From: Gilliamella sp. App6-5
GTDB lineage: Bacteria; Pseudomonadota; Gammaproteobacteria; Enterobacterales; Orbaceae
Direction of reading: 5' to 3'
Assembly (NCBI RefSeq): GCF_001690525.1
Contig: NZ_LZGT01000101.1
Location: forward strand, 24,526-88,525
Length of the DNA stretch: 64,000 bases
Every line of letters begins with the position of its first letter. The first letter of the stretch is position 1. The notes under the pieces are model-generated. The model was not told the DNA's origin. It ran no database searches and saw only the letters and a program-made list of their open reading frames with translations. Below, piece by piece: positions 40,429-49,922 of the stretch. Both the position numbers and the translations under genes were made by a program.

Positions 40429-41478
40429 ATGAAAACACTCATTATTGGTCCTTCATGGGTTGGCGATATGATGATGTCGCAAAGTTTGTATCGCACATTA
40501 AAACAACTTGATTCTAATAATCAAATTGATGTATTAGCACCGGCTTGGTGTCGAGCGCTGTTAAATAAAATGCCAGAAGTAAATCAAGCAATTGCAATGC
40601 CATTAGGCCATGGTGAGTTTGCTTTAGCAAAACGTCGCGAAATAGGAAAATCACTGCGTGATAACCATTATGATCAGGCAATTGTGTTGCCTAATTCTTT
40701 CAAATCGGCAATGATTCCATTTTTCGCAAAAATTCCTAAGCGCACAGGCTGGAAAGGTGAAATTCGCTATGGATTATTAAATGACCTACGAAAACTCGAT
40801 AAACAGGCATTTCCGTTAATGGTTGAACGCTATATAGCCCTTGCATATCCCAAAGATCAAATTCATGCGTCTTCTGATTTACCACAACCACTATTGCGGC
40901 CTAAACTTAATGTCGAACAAGATGAGATAACCCACGCCCTTTCAACCTTTGCTATTACACAAGATGAACCTTTAATTGGCTTTTGCCCAGGCGCTGAATT
41001 TGGTCCAGCAAAACGTTGGCCTGATTATCATTACGCAGCACTTGCCGATATGTTAGTTAAACAGCATGCTAAAATTATTATTTTTGGTTCCCAAAATGAT
41101 CGTATAGTGGGTGAACAAATCATTGCCAAAATGATACATCGCGATAAGTGCATTAATCTAGCCGGTCAAACCGAATTAGAGCAAGCAGTTAGTCTCATTG
41201 CAGCTTGTAAAGCCATTGTGACTAATGACTCAGGATTAATGCATATCGCTGCCGCTTTAGACAGACCTCTAGTTGCACTTTATGGACCAAGTAGCCCTGA
41301 TTTTACCCCACCACTGTCTGATAAAGCCAAAGTTATCCGCCTAATTACCGGATACCATCGCGTCCGTAAAGGCGATGCCGAACAAGGTTATCATCAAAGT
41401 CTAATCGATATAAAACCCGATACTGTATTTGAAACCTTGATGAAACTTATCATACGTTGCCAAAAGAGTAATGAATAA
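40429..41478 (+). CDS. waaF: ADP-heptose:LPS heptosyltransferase II
   Basis: Adds the second L,D-heptose to the LPS inner core. 349 aa, E. coli 348. Starts MKTLIIGPSWVGDMMMSQSLY; donor-site block FCPGAEFGPAKRWP and C-terminal TNDSGLMHIAAALDRPLVALYGPSSP are typical of GT9. Start preceded by AAGGGA. The TAA overlaps the waaC ATG (TAATG). Unlike the island GT9 genes it is clearly orthologous to the enteric enzyme. Confidence 0.97.
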   Translation: MKTLIIGPSWVGDMMMSQSLYRTLKQLDSNNQIDVLAPAWCRALLNKMPEVNQAIAMPLGHGEFALAKRREIGKSLRDNHYDQAIVLPNSFKSAMIPFFAKIPKRTGWKGEIRYGLLNDLRKLDKQAFPLMVERYIALAYPKDQIHASSDLPQPLLRPKLNVEQDEITHALSTFAITQDEPLIGFCPGAEFGPAKRWPDYHYAALADMLVKQHAKIIIFGSQNDRIVGEQIIAKMIHRDKCINLAGQTELEQAVSLIAACKAIVTNDSGLMHIAAALDRPLVALYGPSSPDFTPPLSDKAKVIRLITGYHRVRKGDAEQGYHQSLIDIKPDTVFETLMKLIIRCQKSNE

Positions 41479-42440
41479 TGCGAGTATTAGTGGTTAAAAC
41501 GTCATCCATGGGGGATGTGCTCCATACTCTACCGGCATTAACGGATGCTACTAACAACTTACCTGATATCACTTTTGATTGGGTAGTAGAAGAAAATTTT
41601 GCCCAAATACCCAGCTGGCACTTTGCAGTCAATAAAGTGATCCCCGTTGCAATAAGACGCTGGCGAAAAAATTGGTTTGCCAAAGCAATTCGCCAAGAGC
41701 GGCATGATTTTATTCATACCTTAAGGCAACAACAATATGATGTAATTATTGATGCGCAAGGACTCATTAAAAGTGCATTTCTTATTACTCGTAAAACCCA
41801 AGGCATTAAGCATGGTTTGAATCGAAAAAGTATCAAAGAACCTATTGCCAGTTGGTTTTATGATATAAAACACAATGTACCCAAACAGATGCATGCCATT
41901 GAGCGCATTAGATTGCTGTTTGCGCAAAGCCTACAGTACAAGCTACCTAATTCAATGGGTGATTATGCTATTGCACGCCACTTTTTATCTTCACTACCTA
42001 GCGATAATCAGCAGTATCTGATTTTTTTACACGCAACAACACGCGATGAAAAGCATTGGAATGAAGATGCTTGGCGAAAATTAATTAAATTAGTTGAACC
42101 GACAGGATTAAAAATAAAGCTACCATGGGGGGCGCCACATGAACAAGCAAGAGCAATTCGCTTAGCTCAAGGCTTTCAACATGTCGAAGTACTTCCCAAA
42201 CTTCCACTTTCTAATATAGCAACGATTATTGCTGGAGCAAAAGCGGTTGTTTCGGTTGATACAGGATTAAGTCACCTAACAGCCTCATTAGATCGTCCTA
42301 ACATTACTTTATTTGGCAAAACCGATCCAAATTTGATAGGCGGCTATGGAAAAAATCAATTCAGCATTATATCAAACGAAAAAAATATGCAAACCATTCA
42401 AGCCGAACAGGTTTATCAACAGTTAGTTAAATTTTTATAA
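41478..42440 (+). CDS. waaC: ADP-heptose:LPS heptosyltransferase I
   Basis: Adds the first heptose to Kdo of the inner core. 320 aa, as in the family. Starts MRVLVVKTSSMGDVLHTLPALTDA with the conserved Asp in SSMGD; TTRDEKHW and VSVDTGLSHLTASLDRPNITLFGKTDP form the ADP-heptose site. One-base overlap with waaF suggests coupled translation. Followed at 24 bases by yaeP. Confidence 0.97.
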   Translation: MRVLVVKTSSMGDVLHTLPALTDATNNLPDITFDWVVEENFAQIPSWHFAVNKVIPVAIRRWRKNWFAKAIRQERHDFIHTLRQQQYDVIIDAQGLIKSAFLITRKTQGIKHGLNRKSIKEPIASWFYDIKHNVPKQMHAIERIRLLFAQSLQYKLPNSMGDYAIARHFLSSLPSDNQQYLIFLHATTRDEKHWNEDAWRKLIKLVEPTGLKIKLPWGAPHEQARAIRLAQGFQHVEVLPKLPLSNIATIIAGAKAVVSVDTGLSHLTASLDRPNITLFGKTDPNLIGGYGKNQFSIISNEKNMQTIQAEQVYQQLVKFL

Positions 42441-42464
42441 GTGGAATCAAAAGAAATGAATCTA

Positions 42465-42665
42465 ATGAATAAATATAGTGCACTTGTTTGTGAAAAGTAT
42501 GCGCAAATTGGCAGTAATGACCTCGGTTATATTGAAGATGCTTTAGGCGCCGTTATGCAAGTATTGGATGAAGTTGTTCGTAACAATCAAGTACCACAAG
42601 ATCTGAAAGATAAAGCTGCTTATGCCGCAGCTAATTTATTGATCAGCGACTTTGATGTTAAATAG
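42465..42665 (+). CDS. yaeP: YaeP family (UPF0253) small protein
   Basis: 66 aa from ATG 42465, the same length as E. coli YaeP, with near-identical blocks (GSNDLGYIEDALGAV, DKAAYAAANLLISD). The frame is also open from GTG 42441 and ATG 42456; 42465 aligns best with the family. Function is unknown in the family. Small, mainly helical, no membrane segment. It lies 24 bases after waaC and may share that transcript. Its last eight bases overlap the end of the convergent cusS. Confidence 0.88.
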   Translation: MNKYSALVCEKYAQIGSNDLGYIEDALGAVMQVLDEVVRNNQVPQDLKDKAAYAAANLLISDFDVK

Positions 42666-44070
42666 CCGTTGGTAAATTAATAATAAATCTCGTAGATTGC
42701 TCATCGGATTCAGCATAAATAGAGCCTTTATGTGTTTCAACAATGGATTTAACGATCGCAAGCCCTATGCCTGTACCCGAACGATCTTTACCATTACGGT
42801 GACGTGATTCATCAACCCGATAAAACCGCTCAAAAAGATGTGGCAAATGTTTGCTATCAATTTTTTTACCTGGGTTAGCTATAGTAATCCTAATGCGTTT
42901 CTCACTGACTTGGCTTAAAGTTATAGTGATAATTCGGTTTTCTGGTGTATAACGAATTGCATTGGATAAAATATTACTAATTGCTCGCCCTAACATCATC
43001 TTATCCCCTTGAATATGGGAACAATTACCTTCAAGATTAAAGATAATATTTTTCTCATCAGTAAGTGGTTCAAAATACTCACACATCATTGTGATCATAT
43101 CATGTAAATCAATATCAATTAAATTAGGTACCAGTTGACGATTATCTGCTTGAGCTAAAAATAGCATATCAGAAATCATCTGCGACATTTTTTCGTATTC
43201 TTCTAAATTAGAATATAAAATCTCACGGTATTCATTCGTCGATCTAGCATTACTGAGCACAATTTGCGTTTGAGTTGTTAGATTGGTAATCGGTGTTCGC
43301 ATTTCATGGGCAATATCTGCCGTAAAATTGCGTTGACGCTGAAACACATCCTCAATACGATTAAGCATATTATTAAATGCTTTGACTAAGCTAACGTATT
43401 TAATGGGAACCAGCGATGTAGGAATACGGTAATTCAAGCTTTTAAGATTAATTTTTTCGATCTTTTTAATCAATCGATTAATGGGTTTTTGAGTAAAATA
43501 GATACTAATAAAAGAACCAATTAATGCCAAAATACAAGCAATACTAATAAGTAAACCTAAACCATCGTGTAATCGCTGAATAAATTCAATATGTAAATCA
43601 CGACCAACAGCAGCTATAGTTGTATATTGTTTACCATTTTCAATAACAACGCTTGATGCAGCAACTCGATATGATGCTTTATCTTGATTCCAAACATCAG
43701 TGCTATGATTTTTAATAATGGTGTCAAAATCAATCTGAGTTTTAGCAAATGCTAAATTTGGTCCACGTGTTCGGTAAACAATTTTACCTACATCATCAAT
43801 GATATAAACAAATAAACGATGATGACCAGTTAGAATTAATAACAAATTCTGAATAAATTCATCACGATTATCGTCTGGAGAATAATAAACAAGTTCACGT
43901 TCAATAGAATCAATAACCGAATTTAGCTCAGACACATTTTGTTGAATTGAAAGTTTTTCAAAAGAACGTTCAATAAAAAAACTAAAACAATAAAGTAAGC
44001 CACAAGTTAACAAGCAAACAACAAGAGGCAAACGAAATGAGATTAACTTATTCGTTTTCGTCCAAGACAT
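42658..44070 (-). CDS. cusS: CusS-type sensor histidine kinase
   Basis: 470 aa. Membrane helices near residues 12-32 and 170-192 enclose a periplasmic sensor domain of about 135 residues. A HAMP linker follows, then HisKA with [16 protein letters not shown] (phospho-acceptor His255), N box [12 protein letters not shown] and G box [11 protein letters not shown]. Order and length fit the heavy-metal sensors CusS/CopS, which sense periplasmic Cu(I)/Ag(I) in E. coli. The start overlaps cusR by 23 bases. The metal-binding His/Met/Phe pattern in the sensor domain could not be verified, so the ligand is inferred from the partner. Confidence 0.82.
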   Translation of the reverse strand: MSWTKTNKLISFRLPLVVCLLTCGLLYCFSFFIERSFEKLSIQQNVSELNSVIDSIERELVYYSPDDNRDEFIQNLLLILTGHHRLFVYIIDDVGKIVYRTRGPNLAFAKTQIDFDTIIKNHSTDVWNQDKASYRVAASSVVIENGKQYTTIAAVGRDLHIEFIQRLHDGLGLLISIACILALIGSFISIYFTQKPINRLIKKIEKINLKSLNYRIPTSLVPIKYVSLVKAFNNMLNRIEDVFQRQRNFTADIAHEMRTPITNLTTQTQIVLSNARSTNEYREILYSNLEEYEKMSQMISDMLFLAQADNRQLVPNLIDIDLHDMITMMCEYFEPLTDEKNIIFNLEGNCSHIQGDKMMLGRAISNILSNAIRYTPENRIITITLSQVSEKRIRITIANPGKKIDSKHLPHLFERFYRVDESRHRNGKDRSGTGIGLAIVKSIVETHKGSIYAESDEQSTRFIINLPTAI

Positions 44071-44734
44071 CTAACTTATACCCCATTCCACGGACTGTAT
44101 GAATTAATTTTGGCTCAAAATCAGCATCGATTTTATTACGTAATCGACGAATCGCAACATCAATTACGTTAGTATCACTATCAAAATTCATATCCCAAAC
44201 TTGAGAAGCAATTAGCGAGCGTGGTAACACTTCACCCGGATAACGTAAAAAATACTCTAATAATAAAAACTCTTTATTAGTTAAATCAATACGTTTATCG
44301 CCTCGTGTTACCGTCCGTTTAGGAAGATCCATGACCAGATCAGCAATACTCAATTGAGAATTATTGACTTGAGGAACATTACGTCGAAGCATTGATTTAA
44401 CTCGTGCCAATAATTCAGCAAATGAAAAAGGTTTTACTAAATAATCATCTGCTCCTAAGTTAAGGCCTTTTACTTTATCTTCTACACGCCCCATAGCAGT
44501 GAGTAACATGATTTGGGTATCTTTGCCTGCTTCACGCAGCGACTGAACAATTTTCCAACCAACAATATCTGGCAACATGACATCTAAAATAATTAAATCA
44601 TAATCCTCAGTCATTGCTTTATGATAACCATCAAGACCATTGTTTGCTAGATCAACAACAAATCCAGATTCAATTAAACCTTGGCGAAGATACTCGCCTG
44701 TTTTTTGCTCATCTTCAACTACTAACAATTTCAT
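44048..44734 (-). CDS. cusR: CusR-type OmpR-family response regulator
   Basis: 228 aa. Receiver domain with Asp51 in [10 protein letters not shown], acidic pair VVEDE and Lys in [15 protein letters not shown]; winged-helix C-terminus with [19 protein letters not shown] and [27 protein letters not shown]. The latter is nearly identical to E. coli CusR, so the DNA site is probably similar (an inverted repeat of ATGAC type). AAGGAAG precedes the ATG. Such regulators usually adjoin cusCFBA or copper genes; none is visible here. Confidence 0.88.
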   Translation of the reverse strand: MKLLVVEDEQKTGEYLRQGLIESGFVVDLANNGLDGYHKAMTEDYDLIILDVMLPDIVGWKIVQSLREAGKDTQIMLLTAMGRVEDKVKGLNLGADDYLVKPFSFAELLARVKSMLRRNVPQVNNSQLSIADLVMDLPKRTVTRGDKRIDLTNKEFLLLEYFLRYPGEVLPRSLIASQVWDMNFDSDTNVIDVAIRRLRNKIDADFEPKLIHTVRGMGYKLDVLDENE

Positions 44735-44826
44735 GTTTGAATACTTCCTTTGTTATTTATCTGGTTGTCGAGATTGCCTAATATCACAACAGAATAAATG
44801 ATAGACGCCAAACCAAACATGATAGT

Positions 44827-44859
44827 TTAATGACTATTTTGTAATGATCATGTCATTAA
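44827..44859. promoter_or_regulatory. Candidate CusR-type operator (inverted repeat)
   Basis: TTAATGAC (44827-44834) and GTCATTAA (44852-44859) form perfect 8-bp arms 17 bases apart, about 95 bases before cusR. CusR/CopR boxes of E. coli contain AATGAC and GTCATT arms but with much shorter spacing, so this is only a candidate. It also lies just upstream of a possible plus-strand -10 (TATAGT, 44879-44884). Confidence 0.35.
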
Positions 44860-44884
44860 TAAGTTTGTTTGTCTTTGCTATAGT

Positions 44885-44992
44885 AGCTACACAATGATTC
44901 ATGAGGCTAGACATTATTGTTTCATTGTTTTATTTCCTTTCATCCATTCCTTGCAATTTAATGCAGCCCTAGTTTACCTAGGGTTTTTTTTT
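44885..44992 (+). ncRNA. Possible small RNA ending at an orphan terminator
   Basis: The plus strand here has no gene within 2 kb upstream, yet it carries a classic terminator at 44966-44992. A possible -10 (TATAGT, 44879-44884) lies about 90 bases before it; the -35 is poor. A 23-codon frame (ATG 44901, hydrophobic, MRLDIIVSLFYFLSS then stop inside the terminator stem) is present but has no ribosome-binding site. I favour a small RNA over a peptide, with low confidence in the 5' end. Confidence 0.35.
44966..44992 (+). terminator. Strong orphan Rho-independent terminator
   Basis: Stem CCCTAG / CTAGGG (44967-44972 and 44978-44983) with loop TTTAC, extended by a G-U pair, then nine T. It acts only in the plus direction, since the minus side lacks a T run, and no plus-strand gene precedes it. 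Confidence 0.85.
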
Positions 44993-45098
44993 ATTATAAA
45001 TCTATGTAACTATGTATATATACTTGAAACAATAAGTAGTAAGGCATAAATATGAGGATATTTTAGCAAAAATATCCAATTTTGAATATTATATCCTG

Positions 45099-46202
45099 TT
45101 ATTTTTTACACAACACAATACCTGTTTCGATATGTTCGGTATAAGGAAACTGATCAAACATAGCCAAATGTTGAATTGAATGTGTCTTGGTCAATACCTG
45201 CAAATTATCACGCAATGTATAAGGATTACACGAAATATAAACAATAGTTTTATAGGATGTCAATATATCAATGGTATTTAAATCCAATCCACCACGCGGT
45301 GGATCAACAAGTACCGTATCACACTGATAATCATCTAAATTAATCCCTTTTAAACGATTAAACTCGCGTTCTTTTTTAATTGCACGGGTAAATTCTTCGG
45401 CCGATAATCGTACAACAATAAGATTATCAATGTGGTTAACTGCAATATTATACTGAGCTGAATAAACCGACGCTTTAGCAATTTCGGTTGCCAACACTTT
45501 ACGAAAGTTTTGCGCCAACGCTATTGAAAAGTTACCATTACCACAATAAAATTCAAGTAAATCACCCGATGAGTTTTTAGTAACGGATACAGCCCACTGT
45601 AGCATTTTAATATTTACCGCAGCATTAGGTTGAGTAAAACTATTTTCGACTTGGCGATAAAGAAACGTCTTATCCATTACAGGCAAAGCTTCATCAATAT
45701 AATCAACATCAATCGCTATTTTTTGATTACTAGCTCGCCCAACAATACTGGCGTCTATGCCCTGTTCAGCTAATTGCACTTTTAATTTTTTTGCTTCAAT
45801 GATCCACATATCGCTTAATTTTTTGTGATACAAAAGCGTAATTAATAACTGACCACTTAATGTCGAAAAATAATCAATTTGAAACAATAAATGGCGAAGC
45901 AACTGATTATGTTGTAACAAAGGTAAAATCGCCTGCATGGCTTGATTAATGAGTTTAGTTGCGATAGGAAATTGATCAATCCTCACCCTTTTTTTTGTTT
46001 TTTTATCATACATAATATGATAAAGATCTTCGCCATCATGCCAAATTCTAAACTCAGCACGCATACGATAATGGCTAATAGGCGATGAATATACAGCTAA
46101 TTCGGGAAGTGAAAAGTCTGATAATAATGCTTTTAAATTATCTATTTTTTTTTCTAATTGTTGATTATAGTTATCATTCGAGAAACATTCGGTCATAGTC
46201 AT
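45099..46202 (-). CDS. trmA: tRNA (uracil-54-C5)-methyltransferase
   Basis: Makes ribothymidine (m5U54) in the T loop of all tRNAs and acts on tmRNA. 367 aa, E. coli 366. [21 protein letters not shown] and [17 protein letters not shown] are family hallmarks; SAM motif [14 protein letters not shown]; catalytic Cys in [13 protein letters not shown] and the general-base Glu in HIETG near the end. Start 46202 is taken; ATG 46196 is equally possible, and neither has a good ribosome-binding site. Single gene, divergent from srmB. Confidence 0.97.
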   Translation of the reverse strand: MTMTECFSNDNYNQQLEKKIDNLKALLSDFSLPELAVYSSPISHYRMRAEFRIWHDGEDLYHIMYDKKTKKRVRIDQFPIATKLINQAMQAILPLLQHNQLLRHLLFQIDYFSTLSGQLLITLLYHKKLSDMWIIEAKKLKVQLAEQGIDASIVGRASNQKIAIDVDYIDEALPVMDKTFLYRQVENSFTQPNAAVNIKMLQWAVSVTKNSSGDLLEFYCGNGNFSIALAQNFRKVLATEIAKASVYSAQYNIAVNHIDNLIVVRLSAEEFTRAIKKEREFNRLKGINLDDYQCDTVLVDPPRGGLDLNTIDILTSYKTIVYISCNPYTLRDNLQVLTKTHSIQHLAMFDQFPYTEHIETGIVLCKK

Positions 46203-46563
46203 TATCTGATATTGATTATAGGCGTACTATTTAATATGGAATTTTAAGTTAATTTGCGTTAACTTACAAAATGGTTAAGCACCAAACTAATTAAATTAAT
46301 TTCATGTTTACTGTGTAAATAAATAATCATTTTGCATGGTATAATGATACCATTGATCTTACCACAAATAACCAATGATGATAAGTTTTGCTGAAATAAA
46401 GTGTGTAATTATTAGACACACAAAAAGACCATTAAATCACAACAACTTGCATACAATTAAACGCCTCATAAGGAACGAATAATAATCCATCACACTTTTA
46501 TTGATTGTAGTTATAACAATTGCCGTTATAATGTGCCCTATAATTTTAGATAACAAGAACACT
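46203..46563. other. Divergent intergenic region between trmA and srmB
   Basis: No gene. ATGGTATAATGATACCAT (46335-46352), a palindrome with 7-bp arms and a 4-base centre, contains a TATAAT. A second TATAAT at 46527-46532, about 32 bases before srmB, may be its -10, with a weak -35. Confidence 0.4.
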
Positions 46564-47874
46564 ATGACAGCATACACTTTTTCTGATTTAGAATTAGATG
46601 ATATATTAATTCACAATCTTCAAGCACAAAATATAAATACTCCAACAGTTATCCAAGCGCAAACCATCCCCGTTGCTTTAGATGGCAAAGACATTTTAGG
46701 CTCCGCGCCTACGGGTACCGGTAAAACACTGGCTTTTTTAATTCCTGCTGTACAACATTTATTGGACTTTCCACGTCGTAAACCAGGTCCACCACGCATT
46801 TTGATTTTAACACCAACGCGTGAACTTGCTATGCAAATTGCCGAACAAGCAAAATTAGTAACCGAATCCACCCATTTAAGTATTGCAACTATTACTGGCG
46901 GCGTTGCTTACATGAATCACGCCGAGATATTTAGTAAAAACCAAGATATCGTTATAGCAACAACAGGTCGATTATTACAGTATATAAAAGAAGAGAATTT
47001 CGATTGTCGAGCTGTTGAAATGTTGATTTTAGATGAAGCGGATCGCATGCTAGACATGGGTTTTTCGCAAGATGTCGAAACCATATCAGCCGAAACTCGT
47101 TGGCGTAAGCAAACTTTATTATTTTCAGCTACACTTGAAGGCGAAGGACTGCATAATTTTGCCAGTCGCATTTTAAATGCACCAATTGAAATCAATGCCG
47201 ATCCATCACGTAAAGAGCGAAAAAAGATCCTACAATTCTATTATCGTGCTGACGACTTACCCCATAAAGTGGCACTGCTTACTCACTTATTAAAACAACA
47301 AGAATTAAAAAAAACCATTGTATTTGTTCGTAAACGTGAACGTGTGCACGAATTAGTTAACCTGCTGCATCAAGCTGGCATCCACAGTTGCTATTTAGAA
47401 GGCGAAATGGTACAAGCAAAACGCAACGAAGCGATCAAAAGAATTAGCAATAATACTGTTAATGTACTGGTTGCAACTGATGTTGCAGCGCGTGGAATTG
47501 ATATTGACGATATCACCCACGTTATTAATTTTGATGCCCCGAAAACCGCAGATGTTTACTTGCACCGCATTGGTCGCACTGCTCGCGCAGGGAAAAAAGG
47601 TACTGCAATAACACTGGTCGAAGCACATGATAACGAATTGTTGCAAAAAATTGAGCGCTACATTCAAGAACCGATCAAGTTAAGAATAATTGACGAATTG
47701 CGTCCTAAAACAAAAGCGCCAAAACCAGTAACTAAGAAAAAACCTTCACAAAAAGCCAAACAAAAAAGCACAAGCAAAAAACAAGAGCAGGCAAAAATAA
47801 AAAAAGTAAAACAGCGCCATCGTGACATTAAAAATAAAGGCAAACCCAAAAGATCAATTACTAATATCAAATGA
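46564..47874 (+). CDS. srmB: DEAD-box RNA helicase SrmB
   Basis: ATP-dependent helicase that helps assemble the 50S ribosomal subunit. ATG 46564 (436 aa) gives MTAYTFSDLELDD, matching the family; the frame is open from 46501. Motifs in order: Q motif region, Walker A APTGTGKT, PTRELAM, TGGVAY, DEAD, SAT, then helicase C with FVRKRERVHELV, VATDVAARGID and HRIGRTARAG. The C-terminal 60 residues are highly basic (K/R/Q-rich), typical of rRNA contact. Confidence 0.96.
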   Translation: MTAYTFSDLELDDILIHNLQAQNINTPTVIQAQTIPVALDGKDILGSAPTGTGKTLAFLIPAVQHLLDFPRRKPGPPRILILTPTRELAMQIAEQAKLVTESTHLSIATITGGVAYMNHAEIFSKNQDIVIATTGRLLQYIKEENFDCRAVEMLILDEADRMLDMGFSQDVETISAETRWRKQTLLFSATLEGEGLHNFASRILNAPIEINADPSRKERKKILQFYYRADDLPHKVALLTHLLKQQELKKTIVFVRKRERVHELVNLLHQAGIHSCYLEGEMVQAKRNEAIKRISNNTVNVLVATDVAARGIDIDDITHVINFDAPKTADVYLHRIGRTARAGKKGTAITLVEAHDNELLQKIERYIQEPIKLRIIDELRPKTKAPKPVTKKKPSQKAKQKSTSKKQEQAKIKKVKQRHRDIKNKGKPKRSITNIK

Positions 47875-47925
47875 TAATTGAACATTCAATAGTTAAAACT
47901 TATGGTATCGATTGCTTATAACAAC

Positions 47926-47953
47926 TTGGACAATAGGTTTTAATTGCTATAAT
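47926..47953 (+). promoter_or_regulatory. Probable promoter of the peroxiredoxin gene
   Basis: TTGGAC (47926-47931), 16 bases, then a perfect TATAAT (47948-47953). Transcription would start near 47960, about 37 bases before the ATG. The -35 is imperfect; no OxyR-like repeat was evident by eye. Confidence 0.5.
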
Positions 47954-47996
47954 GCTACGCAATATGCTTTACATTTATTTATTAAGGAGAACCACT

Positions 47997-48599
47997 ATGA
48001 CATTAGTCACTCGACAAGCCCCAGACTTTACATCAACCGCTGTTTTAGGCTCTGGCGAAATTGTTAACAACTTCAATTTATCACAACATATTCAAGGTAA
48101 ATATGCCGTTATCTTCTTTTGGCCAATGGACTTTACTTTCGTTTGCCCATCAGAAATTATCGCATTTGATAACCGCCTAGAAGAATTTAAAAAACGAGGG
48201 GTTGAAGTCATTGGTGTTTCTATGGACTCTGAATATGTACATAACGCATGGCGCAATACACCTCAAGAAAAAGGTGGTATTGGTGAAGTCAAGTTCCCAA
48301 TTATTGCGGATATCAAACACTCAATTATGCAAGCTTATGGCGTTGAACATCCAGAAGCTGGTGTTGCACTACGTGCTTCATTCTTTATTGATAAATCAGG
48401 AGTTGTACGCCATGAAACAATCAATGATTTACCAATTGGTCGTAATATTGACGAAATGATCCGTATTATTGATGCCTTCCAATTCCATGAAGAACACGGC
48501 GAAGTTTGCCCTGCACAATGGGAAAAAGGCAAAAAAGGTATGCAAGCAAATCCTAAAGGCGTTGCAAGTTTCTTAAAAGAGCATGCTACCGAAATTTAA
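47997..48599 (+). CDS. Typical 2-Cys peroxiredoxin
   Basis: Reduces hydrogen peroxide and organic peroxides. ATG 47997 follows AAGGAGA (47984-47990); 200 aa. Peroxidatic Cys50 in FTFVCPSE, resolving Cys171 in GEVCPAQW, plus the conserved Arg in ALRASFF. The length and long C-terminus fit the Prx1/TsaA group rather than the 187-aa E. coli AhpC. No ahpF neighbour is present, so thioredoxin is the likely reductant. Ends with a strong terminator. Confidence 0.93.
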   Translation: MTLVTRQAPDFTSTAVLGSGEIVNNFNLSQHIQGKYAVIFFWPMDFTFVCPSEIIAFDNRLEEFKKRGVEVIGVSMDSEYVHNAWRNTPQEKGGIGEVKFPIIADIKHSIMQAYGVEHPEAGVALRASFFIDKSGVVRHETINDLPIGRNIDEMIRIIDAFQFHEEHGEVCPAQWEKGKKGMQANPKGVASFLKEHATEI

Positions 48600-48654
48600 T
48601 TTAATTTAATTTCATTTTTATTCATTCATCCTTATCTTACTTACGCTTTGCGTT

Positions 48655-48680
48655 ACCGGAGTTTATCTCCGGTTTTTTTA
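48655..48680 (+). terminator. Peroxiredoxin gene terminator
   Basis: A perfect 7-bp stem (ACCGGAG / CTCCGGT) with loop TTTAT, followed by a T run. Confidence 0.92.
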
Positions 48681-48702
48681 TTTATTAATTCAGTCACACT
48701 CA

Positions 48703-49017
48703 TTATAAAGTAGAATGTAAACCCACAACACCAATGATAATAATGGCCAGTCCAAATAACCGAGGTGTGTTTTTAGGTTCATTAAATAGCAGCATATTAG
48801 CTAGCACTGCTCCCGATGTACCAAGGCCAACCCAAACAGGGTACACGATGCTCAATTCAAGATAATGAAGTGAAAAGTAAAAAAGTATAAAAGAAACAAA
48901 AAACCCCCCCCAGTACAAAACAAGTCTAAGCAGACTTTTTTGCTCTGCATATAGCTTAAGGCCAATTGCACCAATTACTTCAAAAACTGATGCAATTAAT
49001 ATTAACAGCCATCCCAT
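48703..49017 (-). CDS. SMR-family transporter subunit, downstream member of a pair
   Basis: 104 aa with four membrane helices. The essential membrane Glu is in ASVFEVIGAIGLKL (about residue 13), and PVWVGLGTSGAVL matches the SMR signature in helix 3. It forms a two-gene unit with 49045-49368, like the paired SMR systems YkkC/YkkD or EbrA/EbrB, which work as heterodimers with opposite topology. Substrates of such pairs include quaternary ammonium drugs or guanidinium; I cannot choose. The codons for Trp-Gly-Gly (about 36-38) form an uninterrupted G8 tract at 48904-48911, unusual in this AT-rich DNA. Confidence 0.85.
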   Translation of the reverse strand: MGWLLILIASVFEVIGAIGLKLYAEQKSLLRLVLYWGGFFVSFILFYFSLHYLELSIVYPVWVGLGTSGAVLANMLLFNEPKNTPRLFGLAIIIIGVVGLHSTL

Positions 49018-49044
49018 GATTAAAATTGTCCTTATATTATAATA

Positions 49045-49368
49045 TTAACGATCAGCTCGTTTGAGTTGTACAACACCAATAATAATTAGTGCTACAAAAA
49101 AAAGCTGAATTAACTTAATTTCTTTGTCAAAAAGCAATATATCAATTACTGTTGCACCAACTGCACCAACACCCGAAAATATAGCGTAAACCGTGCCTGT
49201 GGGTATTGCCCTGCAAGCATTAGTCAAGAATGTAAAATCAACAATAATAAGAGACACAATAATAAGCCATTGCCAAAGCTCTGTTGCGATGCTAAATCCC
49301 AAAATCCAACATAATTCAAAAAAGCAGGTCAGCATCACAAATGCCCACTCTTTATTCACGCTAAACAT
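49045..49368 (-). CDS. SMR-family transporter subunit, upstream member of a pair
   Basis: 107 aa, four membrane helices, with the key Glu in CFFELCWILGF (about residue 18) and YAIFSGVGAVGATV in helix 3, near the SugE/YkkC pattern. GAGGT lies before the ATG at 49368. 27 bases separate it from its partner, so they are co-transcribed. I looked upstream for a guanidine riboswitch (ykkC or mini-ykkC type) and did not recognise one. Two non-identical neighbours suggest a heterodimeric efflux pump. Confidence 0.86.
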   Translation of the reverse strand: MFSVNKEWAFVMLTCFFELCWILGFSIATELWQWLIIVSLIIVDFTFLTNACRAIPTGTVYAIFSGVGAVGATVIDILLFDKEIKLIQLFFVALIIIGVVQLKRADR

Positions 49369-49922
49369 AGCTACCTCGCTTTTGCTATTTTATTTTTTGC
49401 TGTAATCTATTTTTAAATATAGTATTTGATTATGCTCTATTGCCGATAAGCAATGGTTAAACAAAAGATGGTTCGCAAATAAAAAATTTGCCACCAAAAG
49501 ATTTTAATTGCTATATATCTCTAACCACTAAATCAGAATGGTCTAATGTTCATGAAACATTGTCATGGTTTTTGTTATTATTTTTCAATTATGTAGATAA
49601 TTTTATATTGATAAAATATAAATGACAAGAACCAAATAGTATAATTCAATGTTTTACATATTATGCAAATTGACTTACCAACCCCAATATCTTATCGCAT
49701 CGTATCTTTTTAGCAAGATATAAAAAAATAGATGAATTATTAGAAAAAAATAAAAATAGTTATACTTTTCGATTTTATTTAAATTGTTATAGAATGCTAA
49801 AATAGCACTTTTAGACTATTTTTTGACTGAAAAATAGATTAAACGCTTTTCGCGCTTATTAAGTATGGCTATTTATAGGGTATATCAAAAAGTTAAACAT
49901 AATAAAATAAAGGGTAGATGGC
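49369..49922. other. Intergenic region without recognised gene
   Basis: About 550 bases of very AT-rich sequence between divergent units. I see no coding frame, RNA gene or clear repeat. It must contain promoters for both the SMR pair and yjiH, but none matches well enough to list. Confidence 0.45.

Noticed and set aside
44894..45051. Plus-strand frame of about 52 codons through the orphan terminator
   Set aside because: It reads through a strong terminator, has no ribosome-binding site and its composition is random; the shorter 23-codon frame is mentioned only as a caution.
49369..49520. Possible guanidine (ykkC or mini-ykkC) riboswitch before the SMR pair
   Set aside because: The required paired hairpins with ACGR loops or the ykkC core could not be found in the minus-strand leader.
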